Shown: in pieces, positions 38,557-53,100 of the stretch
Layout of the letters: the number at the start of each line of letters is the position of its first letter
Numbering within the stretch: the first letter of the stretch is position 1
Source: Alitta virens
Lineage: Eukaryota > Annelida > Polychaeta > Phyllodocida > Nereididae
NCBI GenBank assembly: GCA_932294295.1
Contig: OW028578.1
Span: 39,437,410 to 39,501,409 of the forward strand
Reading direction: 5' to 3'
DNA: 64,000 nt
Program-made: the position numbers and the translations under genes
The notes under the pieces: model-generated
Database searches by the model: none
The model's input: the letters and a program-made list of their open reading frames with translations, nothing else
What the model was told of the DNA's origin: nothing

Positions 38557-41286
38557 GTTAAAATATTTTGTGGAAAATGACACATAAAAGTCTGGGAGCT
38601 GGGTATATAGAATGATACCAAAAATTTGGTAGTGTACTTATTAGATAGCCTTATTCATTGGCTATTTAATGGTACCAAATATTTGTGCTTACTGGATAGC
38701 TAACTACCCAGCTACAAGAAATTTGTTGAGCAAAGTTAAAATATTTTGTGGAAAATGACACATAAAAGTCTGGGAGCTGGGTATATAGAATGATAGCAGA
38801 AATTTAGTAGTGTATGTATTAGATAGCCTGATTCATTGGCTATTTAATGGTACCAAATATTGGCGCTTACTGGATAGCTAACTATCGAGCTACCAGAAAT
38901 TTGTTGAGCAAAGTTAACTTTTTTTGTGGAAAATGACACATAAAAGTCTGGGAGCTGGGTATATATAGAATGATAGCAGAAATTTGGTAGTATATGTATT
39001 AGATAGCTTTAACTATTGGCTATTTAATGGTACCAAATATTGGCGCTTACTGGATAGCTAACTACCCAGCTACCAGAAATTTGTTAAGCAAAGTTAAAAT
39101 ATTTTGTGGAAAATGCCACATAAAAGTCTGGGAGCTGGGTATATGGAATGGTAGCAGAAATTTGGTAGTGTATTTATTACATTGCCTTATTCATTGGCTA
39201 TTTAATGGTACAAAATATTGTTGCATACTAGATTGCTAACTACCCAGCTACCAGAAATTTGTTGAGCAAAGTTAACTTTTTTGTGAAAAATGACACATAA
39301 AAGTCTTGGAGCTGGGTATATATAGAATGATAGCAGAAATTTGGTAGTGTATGTATTAGATAGCTTTAACTATTGGCTATTTAATGGTACCAAATATTGG
39401 TGCTTACTGGATGGCTAACTACCCAGCTACCAGAAATTTGTTGAGCAAAGTTAAAATATTTTGTGGAAAATGACACATAAAAGTCTGGGAGCTGGGTATA
39501 TAGAATGATAGCAAAAATTTGGTAGTGTACTTATTAGATAGCCTTATTCATTGGCTATTTAATGGTACCAAATATTTGTGCTTACTGGATAGCTAACTAC
39601 CCAGCTACAAGAAATTTGTTGAGCAAAGTTAAAATATTTTGTGGAAAATGACACATAAAAGTCTGGGAGCTGGGTATATAGAATGATAGCAGAAATTTAG
39701 TAGTGTATGTATTAGATAGCCTGATTCATTGGCTATTTAATGGTACCAAATATTGGCGCTTACTGGATAGCTAACTACCGAGCTACCAGAAATTTGTTGA
39801 GCCAAGTTAACTTTTTTTGTGGAAAATGACACATAAAAGTCTGGGAGCTGGGTATATATAGAATGATAGCAGAAATTTGGTAGTATATGTATTAGATAGC
39901 TTTAACTATTGGCTATTTAATGGTACCAAATATTGGCGCTTACTGGATAGCTAACTACCCAGCTACCAGAAATTTGTTAAGCAAAGTTAAAATATTTTGT
40001 GGAAAATGCCACATAAAAGTCTGGGAGCTGGGTATATGGAATGGTAGCAGAAATTTGGTAGTGTATTTATTACATTGCCTTATTCATTGGCTATTTAATG
40101 GTACAAAATATTGTTGCATACTAGATTGCTAACTACCCAGCTACCAGAAATTTGTTGAGCAAAGTTAACTTTTTTTGTGGAAAATGACACATAAAAGTCT
40201 TGGAGCTGGGTATATATAGAATGATAGCAGAAATTTGGTAGTGTATGTATTAGATAGCTTTAACTATTGGCTATTTAATGGCACCAAATATTTGTGCTTA
40301 CTGGATAGCTAACTACCGAGCTACCAGAAATTTGTTGAGCAAAGTTAACTTTTTTTGTGGAAAATGACACATAAAAGTCTTGGAGCTGGGTATATATAGA
40401 ATGATAGCAGAAATTTGGTAGTGTATGTATTAGATAGCTTTAACTATTGGCTATTTAATGGCACCAAATATTTGTGCTTACTGGATAGCTAACTACCCAG
40501 CTACCAGAAATTTGTTGAGCAAAGTTAACTTTTTTGTGAAAAATGACACATAAAAGTCTGGGAGCTGGGTTTATAGAATGATAGCAGAAATTTGATATTG
40601 TATTTATTAGATAGCCTTATTCATTGGCTATTTAATGGTACCAAATATTGGCGCTTACTGGATAGCTAACTACCCAGCTACCAGAAATTTGTTAAGCAAA
40701 GTTAACTTTTTTGGTTGAAAATGCCACATAAAAGTCTGGGAGCTGGGTATATAGAATGATAGCAGAAATTTGGTAGTGTATTTATTACATTGCCTTTTTC
40801 ATGGGCTATTTAATGGTACAAAATATTGTTGCATACTAGATTGCTAACTACCCAGCTTCCAGAAATTTGTTGAGCAAAGTTAAAATATTTTGTGGAAAAT
40901 GACACATAAAAGTCTGAGAGCTGGGTATATAGAATGATAGCAGAAATTTGGTAGTGTATGTATTAGATAGCTTTAACTATTGGCTATTTAATGGTACCAA
41001 ATATTGGTGCTTACTGGATGGCTAACTACCCAGCTACCACAAATTTGTTGAGCAAAGTTAAAGTATTTTGTGGAAAATGACACATAAAAGTTTGGGAGCT
41101 GGGTTTATAGAATGATAGCAGAAATTTGGTAGTGTATGTATTAGATAGCCTGATTCATTGGCTATTTAATAGTACCAAATATTGGTGCTTACTGGATAGC
41201 TAACTACCGAGCTACCAGAAATTTGTTGAGCAAAGTTAAAATATTTTGTGGAAAATGACACATAAAAGTCTGGGAGCTGGGTATAT
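38557..41286. repeat. 18-monomer higher-order unit, copy 2 (partial)
   Basis: It is collinear with 35341-38070 at an offset of 3216 bp (open frames 35811/39027 and 36704/39920; CTGAGAGCTG 37698/40914). At 41287 it keeps TATATAGAATGATAG where copy 1 switches to TATATGGAATGG. From there it follows 31824 onward at an offset of 9463 bp. One private change is GAGCCAAGTT at about 39800. Confidence 0.85.
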
Positions 41287-43500
41287 AGAATGATAGCAGA
41301 AATTTGGTAGTGTATGTATTAGATAGCTTTAACTATTGGCTATTTAATGGTACCAAATATTGGTGCTTACTGGATGGCTAACTACCCAGCTACAAGAAAT
41401 TTGTTGAGCAAAGTTAAAATATTTTGTGGAAAATGACACATAAAAGTCTGGGAGCTGGGTATATAGAATGATAGCAGAAATTTGATATTGTATTTATGAG
41501 ATAGCCTTATTCATTGGCTATTTAATGGTACCAAATATTTGTGCTTACTGGATAGCTAACAACCCAGCTACCAGAAATTTGTTGAGCAAAGTTAAAGTAT
41601 TTTGTGGAAAATGACACATAAAAGTCTGGGAGCTGGGTATATAGAATGATAGCAGAAATTTGGTAGTGTATGTATTAGATAGCCTGATTCATTGGCTATT
41701 TAATAGTACCAAATATTGGTGCTTACTGGATAGCTAACTACCGAGCTACCAGAAATTTGTTGAGCAAAGTTAAAATATTTTGTGGAAAATGACACATAAA
41801 AGTCTGGGAGCTGGGTATATAGAATGATAGCAGAAATTTGGTAGTGTATTTATTAGATAGCCTTCTTCATTGGCTATTTAATGGTATCAAATATTGGTGC
41901 TTACTGGATAGTTAACTACCCAGCTACCAGAAATTTGTTGAGCAAAGTAAAATTTTATGTGGAAAATGACACATAAAAGTCTGGGAGCTGGGTATATAGA
42001 ATGATAGCAGAAATTTGGTAGTGTATGTATTAGATAGCCTTATTCATTGGCTATTTGATGGTACCAAATATTGGTGCTTACTGGATAGCTAACTATCCAA
42101 CTACCAGAAATCTGTTGAGCAAAGTTAACTTTTTTTGTGGAAAATGACACATAAAAGTCTGGGAGCTGGGTATATAGAATGATAGCAGCAATTTGGTAGT
42201 GTATTTATTAGATAGTCTTATTTATTGGCTATTTTAATGGTACCAAATATTGGTGCTTACTGGATAGCTAACTACCCAGCTACAAGAAATTTGTTGAGCA
42301 AAGTTAAAATATTTTGTGGAAAATGACACATAAAAGTCTGGGAGCTAGGTATATAGAATGATAGCAGAAATTTGGTAGTGTATGTATTAGATAGCTTGAA
42401 CTATTGGCTATTTAATTGTACCAAATATTGGTGCCTACTGGATGGCTAACTACCCAGCTACCAGAAATTTGTTGAGCAAAGTTAAAATATTTTGTGGAAA
42501 ATGACACATAAAAGTCTGGGAGCTGGGAATATATAGAATAATAGCAGATATTTGGTAGTGTACTTATTAGATAGCCTTATTCATTGGCTATTTAATGGTA
42601 CCAAATATTTGTGCTTACTGGATAGCTAACTACCCAGCTACCAGAAATTTGTTGAGCAAAGTTAAAATATTTTGTGGAAAATGACACATAAAAGTCTGGG
42701 AGCTGGGTATATAGAATGATAGCAGAAATTTGGTAGTGTATGTATTAGATAGCCTGATTCATTGGCTATTTAATGGTACCAAATATTGGCGCTTACTGGA
42801 TAGCTAACTACCGGGCTACCAGAAATTTGTTGAGCAAAGTTAAAATATTTTGTGGAAAATGACACATAAAAGTCTGGGAGCTGGGTATATAGAATGATAG
42901 CAAAAATTTGGTAGTGTACTTATTAGATAGCCTTATTCATTGGCTATTTAATGGTACCAAATATTTGTGCTTACTGGATAGCTAACTACCCAGCTACAAG
43001 AAATTTGTTGAGCAAAGTTAAAATATTTTGTGGAAAATGACACATAAAAGTCTGGGAGCTGGGTATATAGAATGATAGCAGAAATTTAGTAGTGTATGTA
43101 TTAGATAGCCTGATTCATTGGCTATTTAATGGTACCAAATATTGGCGCTTACTGGATAGCTAACTACCGAGCTACCAGAAATTTGTTGAGCAAAGTTAAC
43201 TTTTTTTGTGGAAAATGACACATAAAAGTCTGGGAGCTGGGTATATATAGAATGATAGCAGAAATTTGGTAGTATATGTATTAGATAGCTTTAACTATTG
43301 GCTATTTAATGGTACCAAATATTGGCGCTTACTGGATAGCTAACTACCCAGCTACCAGAAATTTGTTGAGCAAAGTTAAAATATTTTGTGGAAAATGACA
43401 CATAAAAGTCTGGGAGCTGGGAATATATAGAATAATAGCAGATATTTGGTAGTGTACTTATTAGATAGCCTTATTCATTGGCTATTTAATGGTACCAAAT
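41287..43500. repeat. Satellite, section with 5-monomer (893 bp) step
   Basis: The part 41287-42100 follows 31824-32637, and 42153-42838 follows 24667-25352. The unusual form GGGAATATATAGAATAATAGCAG appears at 25041, 42527 and 43420. The last two are 893 bp (5 monomers) apart and mark a local duplication of about 42450-42838 at 43343-43731. The same 893-bp spacing separates paired open frames elsewhere (29564/30457, 33844/34737, 35811/36704, 39027/39920). Confidence 0.7.
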
Positions 43501-46500
43501 ATTTGTGCTTACTGGATAGCTAACTACCCAGCTACCAGAAATTTGTTGAGCAAAGTTAAAATATTTTGTGGAAAATGACACATAAAAGTCTGGGAGCTGG
43601 GTATATAGAATGATAGCAGAAATTTGGTAGTGTATGTATTAGATAGCCTGATTCATTGGCTATTTAATGGTACCAAATATTGGCGCTTACTGGATAGCTA
43701 ACTACCGAGCTACCAGAAATTTGTTGAGCAAAGTTAACTTTTTTTGTGGAAAATGACACATAAAAGTCTGGGAGCTGGGTATATATAGAATGATAGCAGA
43801 AATTTGGTAGTATATGTATTAGATAGCTTTAACTATTGGCTATTTAATGGTACCAAATATTGGCGCTTACTGGATAGCTAACTACCCAGCTACCAGAAAT
43901 TTGTTAAGCAAAGTTAAAATATTTTGTGGAAAATGCCACATAAAAGTCTGGGAGCTGGGTATATGGAATGGTAGCAGAAATTTGGTAGTGTATTTATTAC
44001 ATTGCCTTATTCATTGGCTATTTAATGGTACAAAATATTGTTGCATACTAGATTGCTAACTACCCAGCTACCAGAAATTTGTTGAGCAAAGTTAACTTTT
44101 TTTGTGGAAAATGACACATAAAAGTCTTGGAGCTGGGTATATATAGAATGATAGCAGAAATTTGGTAGTGTATGTATTAGATAGCTTTAACTATTGGCTA
44201 TTTAATGGCACCAAATATTTGTGCTTACTGGATAGCTAACTACCCAGCTACCAGAAATTTGTTGAGCAAAGTTAACTTTTTTGTGAAAAATGACACATAA
44301 AAGTCTGGGAGCTGGGTTTATAGAATGATAGCAGAAATTTGATATTGTATTTATTAGATAGCCTTATTCATTGGCTATTTAATGGTACCAAATATTGGCG
44401 CTTACTGGATAGCTAACTACCGAGCTACCAGAAATTTGTGTAGCAAAGTTAAAATATTTTGTGGAAAATGACACATAAAAGTCTGGGAGCTGGGTATATA
44501 GAATGATAGCAGAAATTTGGAAGTGTATTTATTAGATAGCCTTCTTCATTGGCTATTTAATGGTATCAAATATTGGTGCTTACTGGATAGTTAACTACCC
44601 AGCTACCAGAAATTTGTTGAGCAAAGTAAAATTTTATGTGGAAAATGACACATAAAAGTCTGGGAGCTGGGTATATAGAATGATAGCAGAAATTTGGTAG
44701 TGTATGTATTAGATAGCCTTATTCATTGGCTATTTGATGGTACCAAATATTGGTGCTTACTGGATAGCTAACTATCCAACTACCAGAAATTTGTTGAGCA
44801 AAGTTAACTTTTTTTGTGGAAAATGACACATAAAAGTCTGGGAGCTGGGTATATAGAATGATAGCAGCAATTTGGTAGTGTATTTATTAGATAGTCTTAT
44901 TTATTGGCTATTTTAATGGTACCAAATATTGGTGCCTACTGGATGGCTAACTACCCAGCTACCAGAAATTTGTTAAGCAAAGTTAACTTTTTTGGTTGAA
45001 AATGCCACATAAAAGTCTGGGAGCTGGGTATATAGAATGATAGCAGAAATTTGGTAGTGTATTTATTACATTGCCTTTTTCATGGGCTATTTAATGGTAC
45101 AAAATATTGTTGCATACTAGATTGCTAACTACCCAGCTTCCAGAAATTTGTTGAGCGAAGTTAAAATATTTTGTGGAAAATGACACATAAAAGTCTGGGA
45201 GCTGGGTATATAGAATGATAGCAAAAATTTGGTAGTGTATGTATTAGATAGCTTTAACTATTGGCTATTTAATGGTACCAAATATTGGTGCTTACTGGAT
45301 GGCTAACTACCCAGCTAACAGAAATTTGTTGAGCAAAGTTAAAATATTTTGTGGAAAATGACACATAAAAGTCTGGGAGCTGGGTATATAGAATGATAGC
45401 AGAAATTTGATATTGTATTTATGAGATAGCCTTATTCATTGGCTATTTAATGGTACCAAATATTTGTGCTTACTGGATAGCTAACAACCCAGCTACCAGA
45501 AATTTGTTGAGCAAAGTTAAAGTATTTTGTGGAAAATGACACATAAAAGTCTGGGAGCTGGGTATATAGAATGATAGCAGAAATTTGGTAGTGTATGTAT
45601 TAGATAGCCTGATTCATTGGCTATTTAATAGTACCAAATATTGGTGCTTACTGGATAGCTAACTACCGAGCTACCAGAAATTTGTTGAGCAAAGTTAAAA
45701 TATTTTGTGGAAAATGACACATAAAAGTCTGGGAGCTGGGTATATAGAATGATAGCAGAAATTTGGTAGTGTATTTATTAGATAGTCTTATTTATTGGCT
45801 ATTTTAATGGTACCAAATATTGGTGCCTACTGGATGGCTAACTACCCAGCTACCAGAAATTTGTTGAGCAAAGTTAAAATATTTTGTAGAAAATGACATA
45901 AAAGTCTGGGAGCTGGGTATATAGAATAATAGCAGATATTTGGTAGTGTACTTATTAGATAGCCTTATTCATTGGCTATTTAATGGTACCAAATATTTGT
46001 GCTTACTGGATAGCTAACTACCCAGCTACCAGAAATTTGTTGAGCAAAGTTAAAATATTTTGTGGAAAATGACACATAAAAGTCTGGGAGCTGGGTATAT
46101 AGAATGATAGCAGAAATTTGGTAGTGTATGTATTAGATAGCCTGATTCATTGGCTATTTAATGGTACCAAATATTGGCGCTTACTGGATAGCTAACTACC
46201 GAGCTACCAGAAATTTGTTGAGCAAAGTTAACTTTTTTTGTGGAAAATGACACATAAAAGTCTTGGAGCTGGGTATATATAGAATGATAGCAGAAATTTG
46301 GTAGTGTATGTATTAGATAGCTTTAACTATTGGCTATTTAATGGTACCAAATATTGGTGCTTACTGGATGGCTAACTACCCAGCTACCAGAAATTTGTTG
46401 AGCAAAGTTAAAATATTTTGTGGAAAATGACACATAAAAGTCTGGGAGCTGGGTATATAGAATGATAGCAAAAATTTGGTAGTGTACTTATTAGATAGCC

Positions 46501-46530
46501 TTATTCATTGGCTATTTAATGGTACCAAAT
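43501..46530. repeat. 17-monomer higher-order unit, copy 1 (3030 bp)
   Basis: It is collinear with 46531-49560 at exactly 3030 bp. Markers are AAATTTGTGTAGCAAAG (about 44434 and 47464), GAGCGAAGTT (about 45153 and 48183), the 2-bp-short GACATAAAAG (45895 and 48925), and open frames at 43847 and 46877. Very few differences were seen, for example TTGGAAGTG versus TTGGTAGTG near 44519/47549. This is among the youngest duplications in the window. Confidence 0.9.
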
Positions 46531-49500
46531 ATTTGTGCTTACTAGATAGCTAACTACCCAGCTACCAGAAATTTGTTGAGCAAAGTTAAAATATTTTGTG
46601 GAAAATGACACATAAAAGTCTGGGAGCTGGGTATATAGAATGATAGCAGAAATTTGGTAGTGTATGTATTAGATAGCCTGATTCATTGGCTATTTAATGG
46701 TACCAAATATTGGCGCTTACTGGATAGCTAACTACCGAGCTACCAGAAATTTGTTGAGCAAAGTTAACTTTTTTTGTGGAAAATGACACATAAAAGTCTG
46801 GGAGCTGGGTATATATAGAATGATAGCAGAAATTTGGTAGTATATGTATTAGATAGCTTTAACTATTGGCTATTTAATGGTACCAAATATTGGCGCTTAC
46901 TGGATAGCTAACTACCCAGCTACCAGAAATTTGTTAAGCAAAGTTAAAATATTTTGTGGAAAATGCCACATAAAAGTCTGGGAGCTGGGTATATGGAATG
47001 GTAGCAGAAATTTGGTAGTGTATTTATTACATTGCCTTATTCATTGGCTATTTAATGGTACAAAATATTGTTGCATACTAGATTGCTAACTACCCAGCTA
47101 CCAGAAATTTGTTGAGCAAAGTTAACTTTTTTTGTGGAAAATGACACATAAAAGTCTTGGAGCTGGGTATATATAGAATGATAGCAGAAATTTGGTAGTG
47201 TATGTATTAGATAGCTTTAACTATTGGCTATTTAATGGCACCAAATATTTGTGCTTACTGGATAGCTAACTACCCAGCTACCAGAAATTTGTTGAGCAAA
47301 GTTAACTTTTTTGTGAAAAATGACACATAAAAGTCTGGGAGCTGGGTTTATAGAATGATAGCAGAAATTTGATATTGTATTTATTAGATAGCCTTATTCA
47401 TTGGCTATTTAATGGTACCAAATATTGGCGCTTACTGGATAGCTAACTACCGAGCTACCAGAAATTTGTGTAGCAAAGTTAAAATATTTTGTGGAAAATG
47501 ACACATAAAAGTCTGGGAGCTGGGTATATAGAATGATAGCAGAAATTTGGTAGTGTATTTATTAGATAGCCTTCTTCATTGGCTATTTAATGGTATCAAA
47601 TATTGGTGCTTACTGGATAGTTAACTACCCAGCTACCAGAAATTTGTTGAGCAAAGTAAAATTTTATGTGGAAAATGACACATAAAAGTCTGGGAGCTGG
47701 GTATATAGAATGATAGCAGAAATTTGGTAGTGTATGTATTAGATAGCCTTATTCATTGGCTATTTGATGGTACCAAATATTGGTGCTTACTGGATAGCTA
47801 ACTATCCAACTACCAGAAATTTGTTGAGCAAAGTTAACTTTTTTTGTGGAAAATGACACATAAAAGTCTGGGAGCTGGGTATATAGAATGATAGCAGCAA
47901 TTTGGTAGTGTATTTATTAGATAGTCTTATTTATTGGCTATTTTAATGGTACCAAATATTGGTGCCTACTGGATGGCTAACTACCCAGCTACCAGAAATT
48001 TGTTAAGCAAAGTTAACTTTTTTGGTTGAAAATGCCACATAAAAGTCTGGGAGCTGGGTATATAGAATGATAGCAGAAATTTGGTAGTGTATTTATTACA
48101 TTGCCTTTTTCATGGGCTATTTAATGGTACAAAATATTGTTGCATACTAGATTGCTAACTACCCAGCTTCCAGAAATTTGTTGAGCGAAGTTAAAATATT
48201 TTGTGGAAAATGACACATAAAAGTCTGGGAGCTGGGTATATAGAATGATAGCAAAAATTTGGTAGTGTATGTATTAGATAGCTTTAACTATTGGCTATTT
48301 AATGGTACCAAATATTGGTGCTTACTGGATGGCTAACTACCCAGCTAACAGAAATTTGTTGAGCAAAGTTAAAATATTTTGTGGAAAATGACACATAAAA
48401 GTCTGGGAGCTGGGTATATAGAATGATAGCAGAAATTTGATATTGTATTTATGAGATAGCCTTATTCATTGGCTATTTAATGGTACCAAATATTTGTGCT
48501 TACTGGATAGCTAACAACCCAGCTACCAGAAATTTGTTGAGCAAAGTTAAAGTATTTTGTGGAAAATGACACATAAAAGTCTGGGAGCTGGGTATATAGA
48601 ATGATAGCAGAAATTTGGTAGTGTATGTATTAGATAGCCTGATTCATTGGCTATTTAATAGTACCAAATATTGGTGCTTACTGGATAGCTAACTACCGAG
48701 CTACCAGAAATTTGTTGAGCAAAGTTAAAATATTTTGTGGAAAATGACACATAAAAGTCTGGGAGCTGGGTATATAGAATGATAGCAGAAATTTGGTAGT
48801 GTATTTATTAGATAGTCTTATTTATTGGCTATTTTAATGGTACCAAATATTGGTGCCTACTGGATGGCTAACTACCCAGCTACCAGAAATTTGTTGAGCA
48901 AAGTTAAAATATTTTGTAGAAAATGACATAAAAGTCTGGGAGCTGGGTATATAGAATAATAGCAGATATTTGGTAGTGTACTTATTAGATAGCCTTATTC
49001 ATTGGCTATTTAATGGTACCAAATATTTGTGCTTACTGGATAGCTAACTACCCAGCTACCAGAAATTTGTTGAGCAAAGTTAAAATATTTTGTGGAAAAT
49101 GACACATAAAAGTCTGGGAGCTGGGTATATAGAATGATAGCAGAAATTTGGTAGTGTATGTATTAGATAGCCTGATTCATTGGCTATTTAATGGTACCAA
49201 ATATTGGCGCTTACTGGATAGCTAACTACCGAGCTACCAGAAATTTGTTGAGCAAAGTTAACTTTTTTTGTGGAAAATGACACATAAAAGTCTTGGAGCT
49301 GGGTATATATAGAATGATAGCAGAAATTTGGTAGTGTATGTATTAGATAGCTTTAACTATTGGCTATTTAATGGTACCAAATATTGGTGCTTACTGGATG
49401 GCTAACTACCCAGCTACCAGAAATTTGTTGAGCAAAGTTAAAATATTTTGTGGAAAATGACACATAAAAGTCTGGGAGCTGGGTATATAGAATGATAGCA

Positions 49501-49560
49501 AAAATTTGGTAGTGTACTTATTAGATAGCCTTATTCATTGGCTATTTAATGGTACCAAAT
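46531..49560. repeat. 17-monomer higher-order unit, copy 2 (3030 bp)
   Basis: This is the second copy of the 3030-bp unit. Its start carries CTTACTAGATAG (near 46539), which is repeated at 49569 but absent at 43509. A third, partial copy therefore follows at 49561-50150, with the open frame at 49907. It then departs at the end block (TTTTTTGTGAAAAATG instead of TTTTTTTGTGG). Confidence 0.9.
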
Positions 49561-50150
49561 ATTTGTGCTTACTAGATAGCTAACTACCCAGCTACAAGAA
49601 ATTTGTTGAGCAAAGTTAAAATATTTTGTGGAAAATGACACATAAAAGTCTGGGAGCTGGGTATATAGAATGATAGCAGAAATTTAGTAGTGTATGTATT
49701 AGATAGCCTGATTCATTGGCTATTTAATGGTACCAAATATTGGCGCTTACTGGATAGCTGACTACCGAGCTACCAGAAATTTGTTGAGCAAAGTTAACTT
49801 TTTTTGTGGAAAATGACACATAAAAGTCTGGGAGCTGGGTATATATAGAATGATAGCAGAAATTTGGTAGTATATGTATTAGATAGCTTTAACTATTGGC
49901 TATTTAATGGTACCAAATATTGGCGCTTACTGGATAGCTAACTACCCAGCTACCAGAAATTTGTTAAGCAAAGTTAAAATATTTTGTGGAAAATGCCACA
50001 TAAAAGTCTGGGAGCTGGGTATATGGAATGGTAGCAGAAATTTGGTAGTGTATTTATTACATTGCCTTATTCATTGGCTATTTAATGGTACAAAATATTG
50101 TTGCATACTAGATTGCTAACTACCCAGCTACCAGAAATTTGTTGAGCAAA

Positions 50151-53100
50151 GTTAACTTTTTTGTGAAAAATGACACATAAAAGTCTTGGAGCTAGGTATA
50201 TATAGAATGATAGCAGAAATTTGGTAGTGTATGTATTAGATAGCTTTAACTATTGGCTATTTAATGGTACCAAATATTGGTGCTTACTGGATGGCTAACT
50301 ACCCAGCTACCAGAAATTTGTTGAGCAAAGTTAACCTTTTTGTGAAAAATGACACATAAAAGTCTGGGAGCTGGGTTTATAGAATGATAGCAGAAATTTG
50401 ATAAATGTATTTATTAGATAGCCTTATTCATTGGCTATTTAATGGTACCAAATATTGGCGCTTACTGGATAGCTAACTACCCAGCTACCAGAAATTTGTT
50501 AAGCAAAGTTAACTTTTTTGGTTGAAAATGCCACATAAAAGTCTGGGAGCTGGGTATATAGAATGATAGCAGAAATTTGGTAGTGTATTTATTACATTGC
50601 CTTTTTCATGGGCTATTTAATGGTACAAAATATTGTTGCATACTAGATTGCTAACTACCCAGCTTCCAGAAATTTGTTGAGCGAAGTTAAAATATTTTGT
50701 GGAAAATGACACATAAAAGTCTGGGAGCTGGGTATATAGAATGATAGCAAAAATTTGGTAGTGTATGTATTAGATAGCTTTAACTATTGGCTATTTAATG
50801 GTACCAAATATTGGTGCTTACTGGATGGCTAACTACCCAGCTAACAGAAATTTGTTGAGCAAAGTTAAAATATTTTGTGGAAAATGACACATAAAAGTCT
50901 GGGAGCTGGGTATATAGAATGATAGCAGAAATTTGATATTGTATTTATGAGATAGCCTTATTCATTGGCTATTTAATGGTACCAAATATTTGTGCTTACT
51001 GGATAGCTAACAACCCAGCTACCAGAAATTTGTTGAGCAAAGTTAAAGTATTTTGTGGAAAATGACACATAAAAGTCTGGGAGCTGGGTATATAGAATGA
51101 TAGCAGAAATTTGGTAGTGTATGTATTAGATAGCCTGATTCATTGGCTATTTAATAGTACCAAATATTGGTGCTTACTGGATAGCTAACTACCGAGCTAC
51201 CAGAAATTTGTTGAGCAAAGTTAAAATATTTTGTGGAAAATGACACATAAAAGTCTGGGAGCTGGGTATATAAAATGATAGCAGAAATTTGGTAGTGTAT
51301 TTATTAGATAGCCTTCTTCATTGGCTATTTAATGGTATCAAATATTGGTGCTTACTGGATAGTTAACTACCCAGCTACCAGAAATTTGTTGAGCAAAGTA
51401 AAATTTTTTGTGGAAAATGACACATAAAAGTCTGGGAGCTGGGTATATAGAATGATAGCAGAAAATTGGTAGTGTATTTATTAGATAGCCTTATTCATTG
51501 GCTATTTGATGGTACCAAATATTGGTGCTTACTGGATAGCTAACTATCCAACTACCAGAAATTTGTTGAGCAAAGTTAACTTTTTTTGTGGAAAATGACA
51601 CATAAAAGTCTGGGAGCTAGGTATATAGAATGATAGCAGAAATTTGGTAGTGTATGTATTAGATAGCTTGAACTATTGGCTATTTAATTGTACCAAATAT
51701 TGGTGCCTACTGGATGGCTAACTACCCAGCTACCAGAAATTTGTTGAGCAAAGTTACAATATTTTGTGGAAAATGACACATAAAAGTCTGGGAGCTGGGT
51801 ATATAGAATAATAGCAGATATTTGGTAGTGTACTTATTAGATAGCCTTATTCATTGGCTATTTAATGGTACCAAATATTTGTGCTTACTGGATAGCTAAC
51901 TACCCAGCTACCAGAAATTTGTTGAGCAAAGTTAAAATATTTTGTGGAAAATGACACATAAAAGTCTGGGAGCTGGGTATATAGAATGATAGCAGAAATT
52001 TGGTAGTGTATGTATTAGATAGCCTGATTCATTGGCTATTTAATGGTACCAAATATTGGCGCTTACTGGATAGCTAACTACCGAGCTACCAGAAATTTGT
52101 TGAGCAAAGTTAACTTTTTTTGTGGAAAATGACACATAAAAGTCTTGGAGCTGGGTATATATAGAATGATAGCAGAAATTTAGTAGTGTATGTATTAGAT
52201 AGCTTTAACTATTGGCTATTTAATGGCACCAAATATTTGTGCTTACTGGATAGCTAACTACCCAGCTACCAGAAATTTGTTGAGCAAAGTTAACTTTTTT
52301 GTGAAAAATGACACATAAAAGTCCGGGAGCTGGGTTTATAGAATGATAGCAGAAATTTGATATTGTATTTATTAGATAGCCTTATTCATTGGCTATTTAA
52401 TGGTACCAAATATTGGCGCTTACTGGATAGCTAACTACCCAGCTACCAGAAATTTGTTAAGCAAAGTTAACTTTTTTGGTTGAAAATGCCACATAAAAGT
52501 CTGGGAGCTGGGTATATAGAATGATAGCAGAAATTTGGTAGTGTATTTATTACATTGCCTTTTTCATGGGCTATTTAATGGCACAAAATATTGTTGCATA
52601 CTAGATTGCTAACTACCCAGCTTCCAGAAATTTGTTGAGCAAAGTTAACTTTTTTGTGAAAAATGACACATAAAAGTCTGGGAGCTGGGTTTATAGAATG
52701 ATAGCAGAAATTTGGTAGTGTATGTATTAGATAGCTTTAACTATTGGCTATTTAATGGTACCAAATATTTGTGCTTACTGGATAGCTAACTACCCAGCTA
52801 CCAGAAATTTGTTGAGCAAAGTTAAAATATTTTGTGGAAAATGACACATAAAAGTCTGGGAGCTGGGTATATAGAATGATAGCAGAAATTTGGTAGTGTA
52901 TGTATTAGATAGCCTGATTCATTGGCTATTTAATGGTACCAAATATTGGCGCTTACTGGATAGCTAACTACCGAGCTACCAGAAATTTGTTGAGCAAAGT
53001 TAACTTTTTTTGTGGAAAATGACACATAAAAGTCTGGGAGCTGGGTATATATAGAATGATAGCAGAAATTTGGTAGTATATGTATTAGATAGCTTTAACT

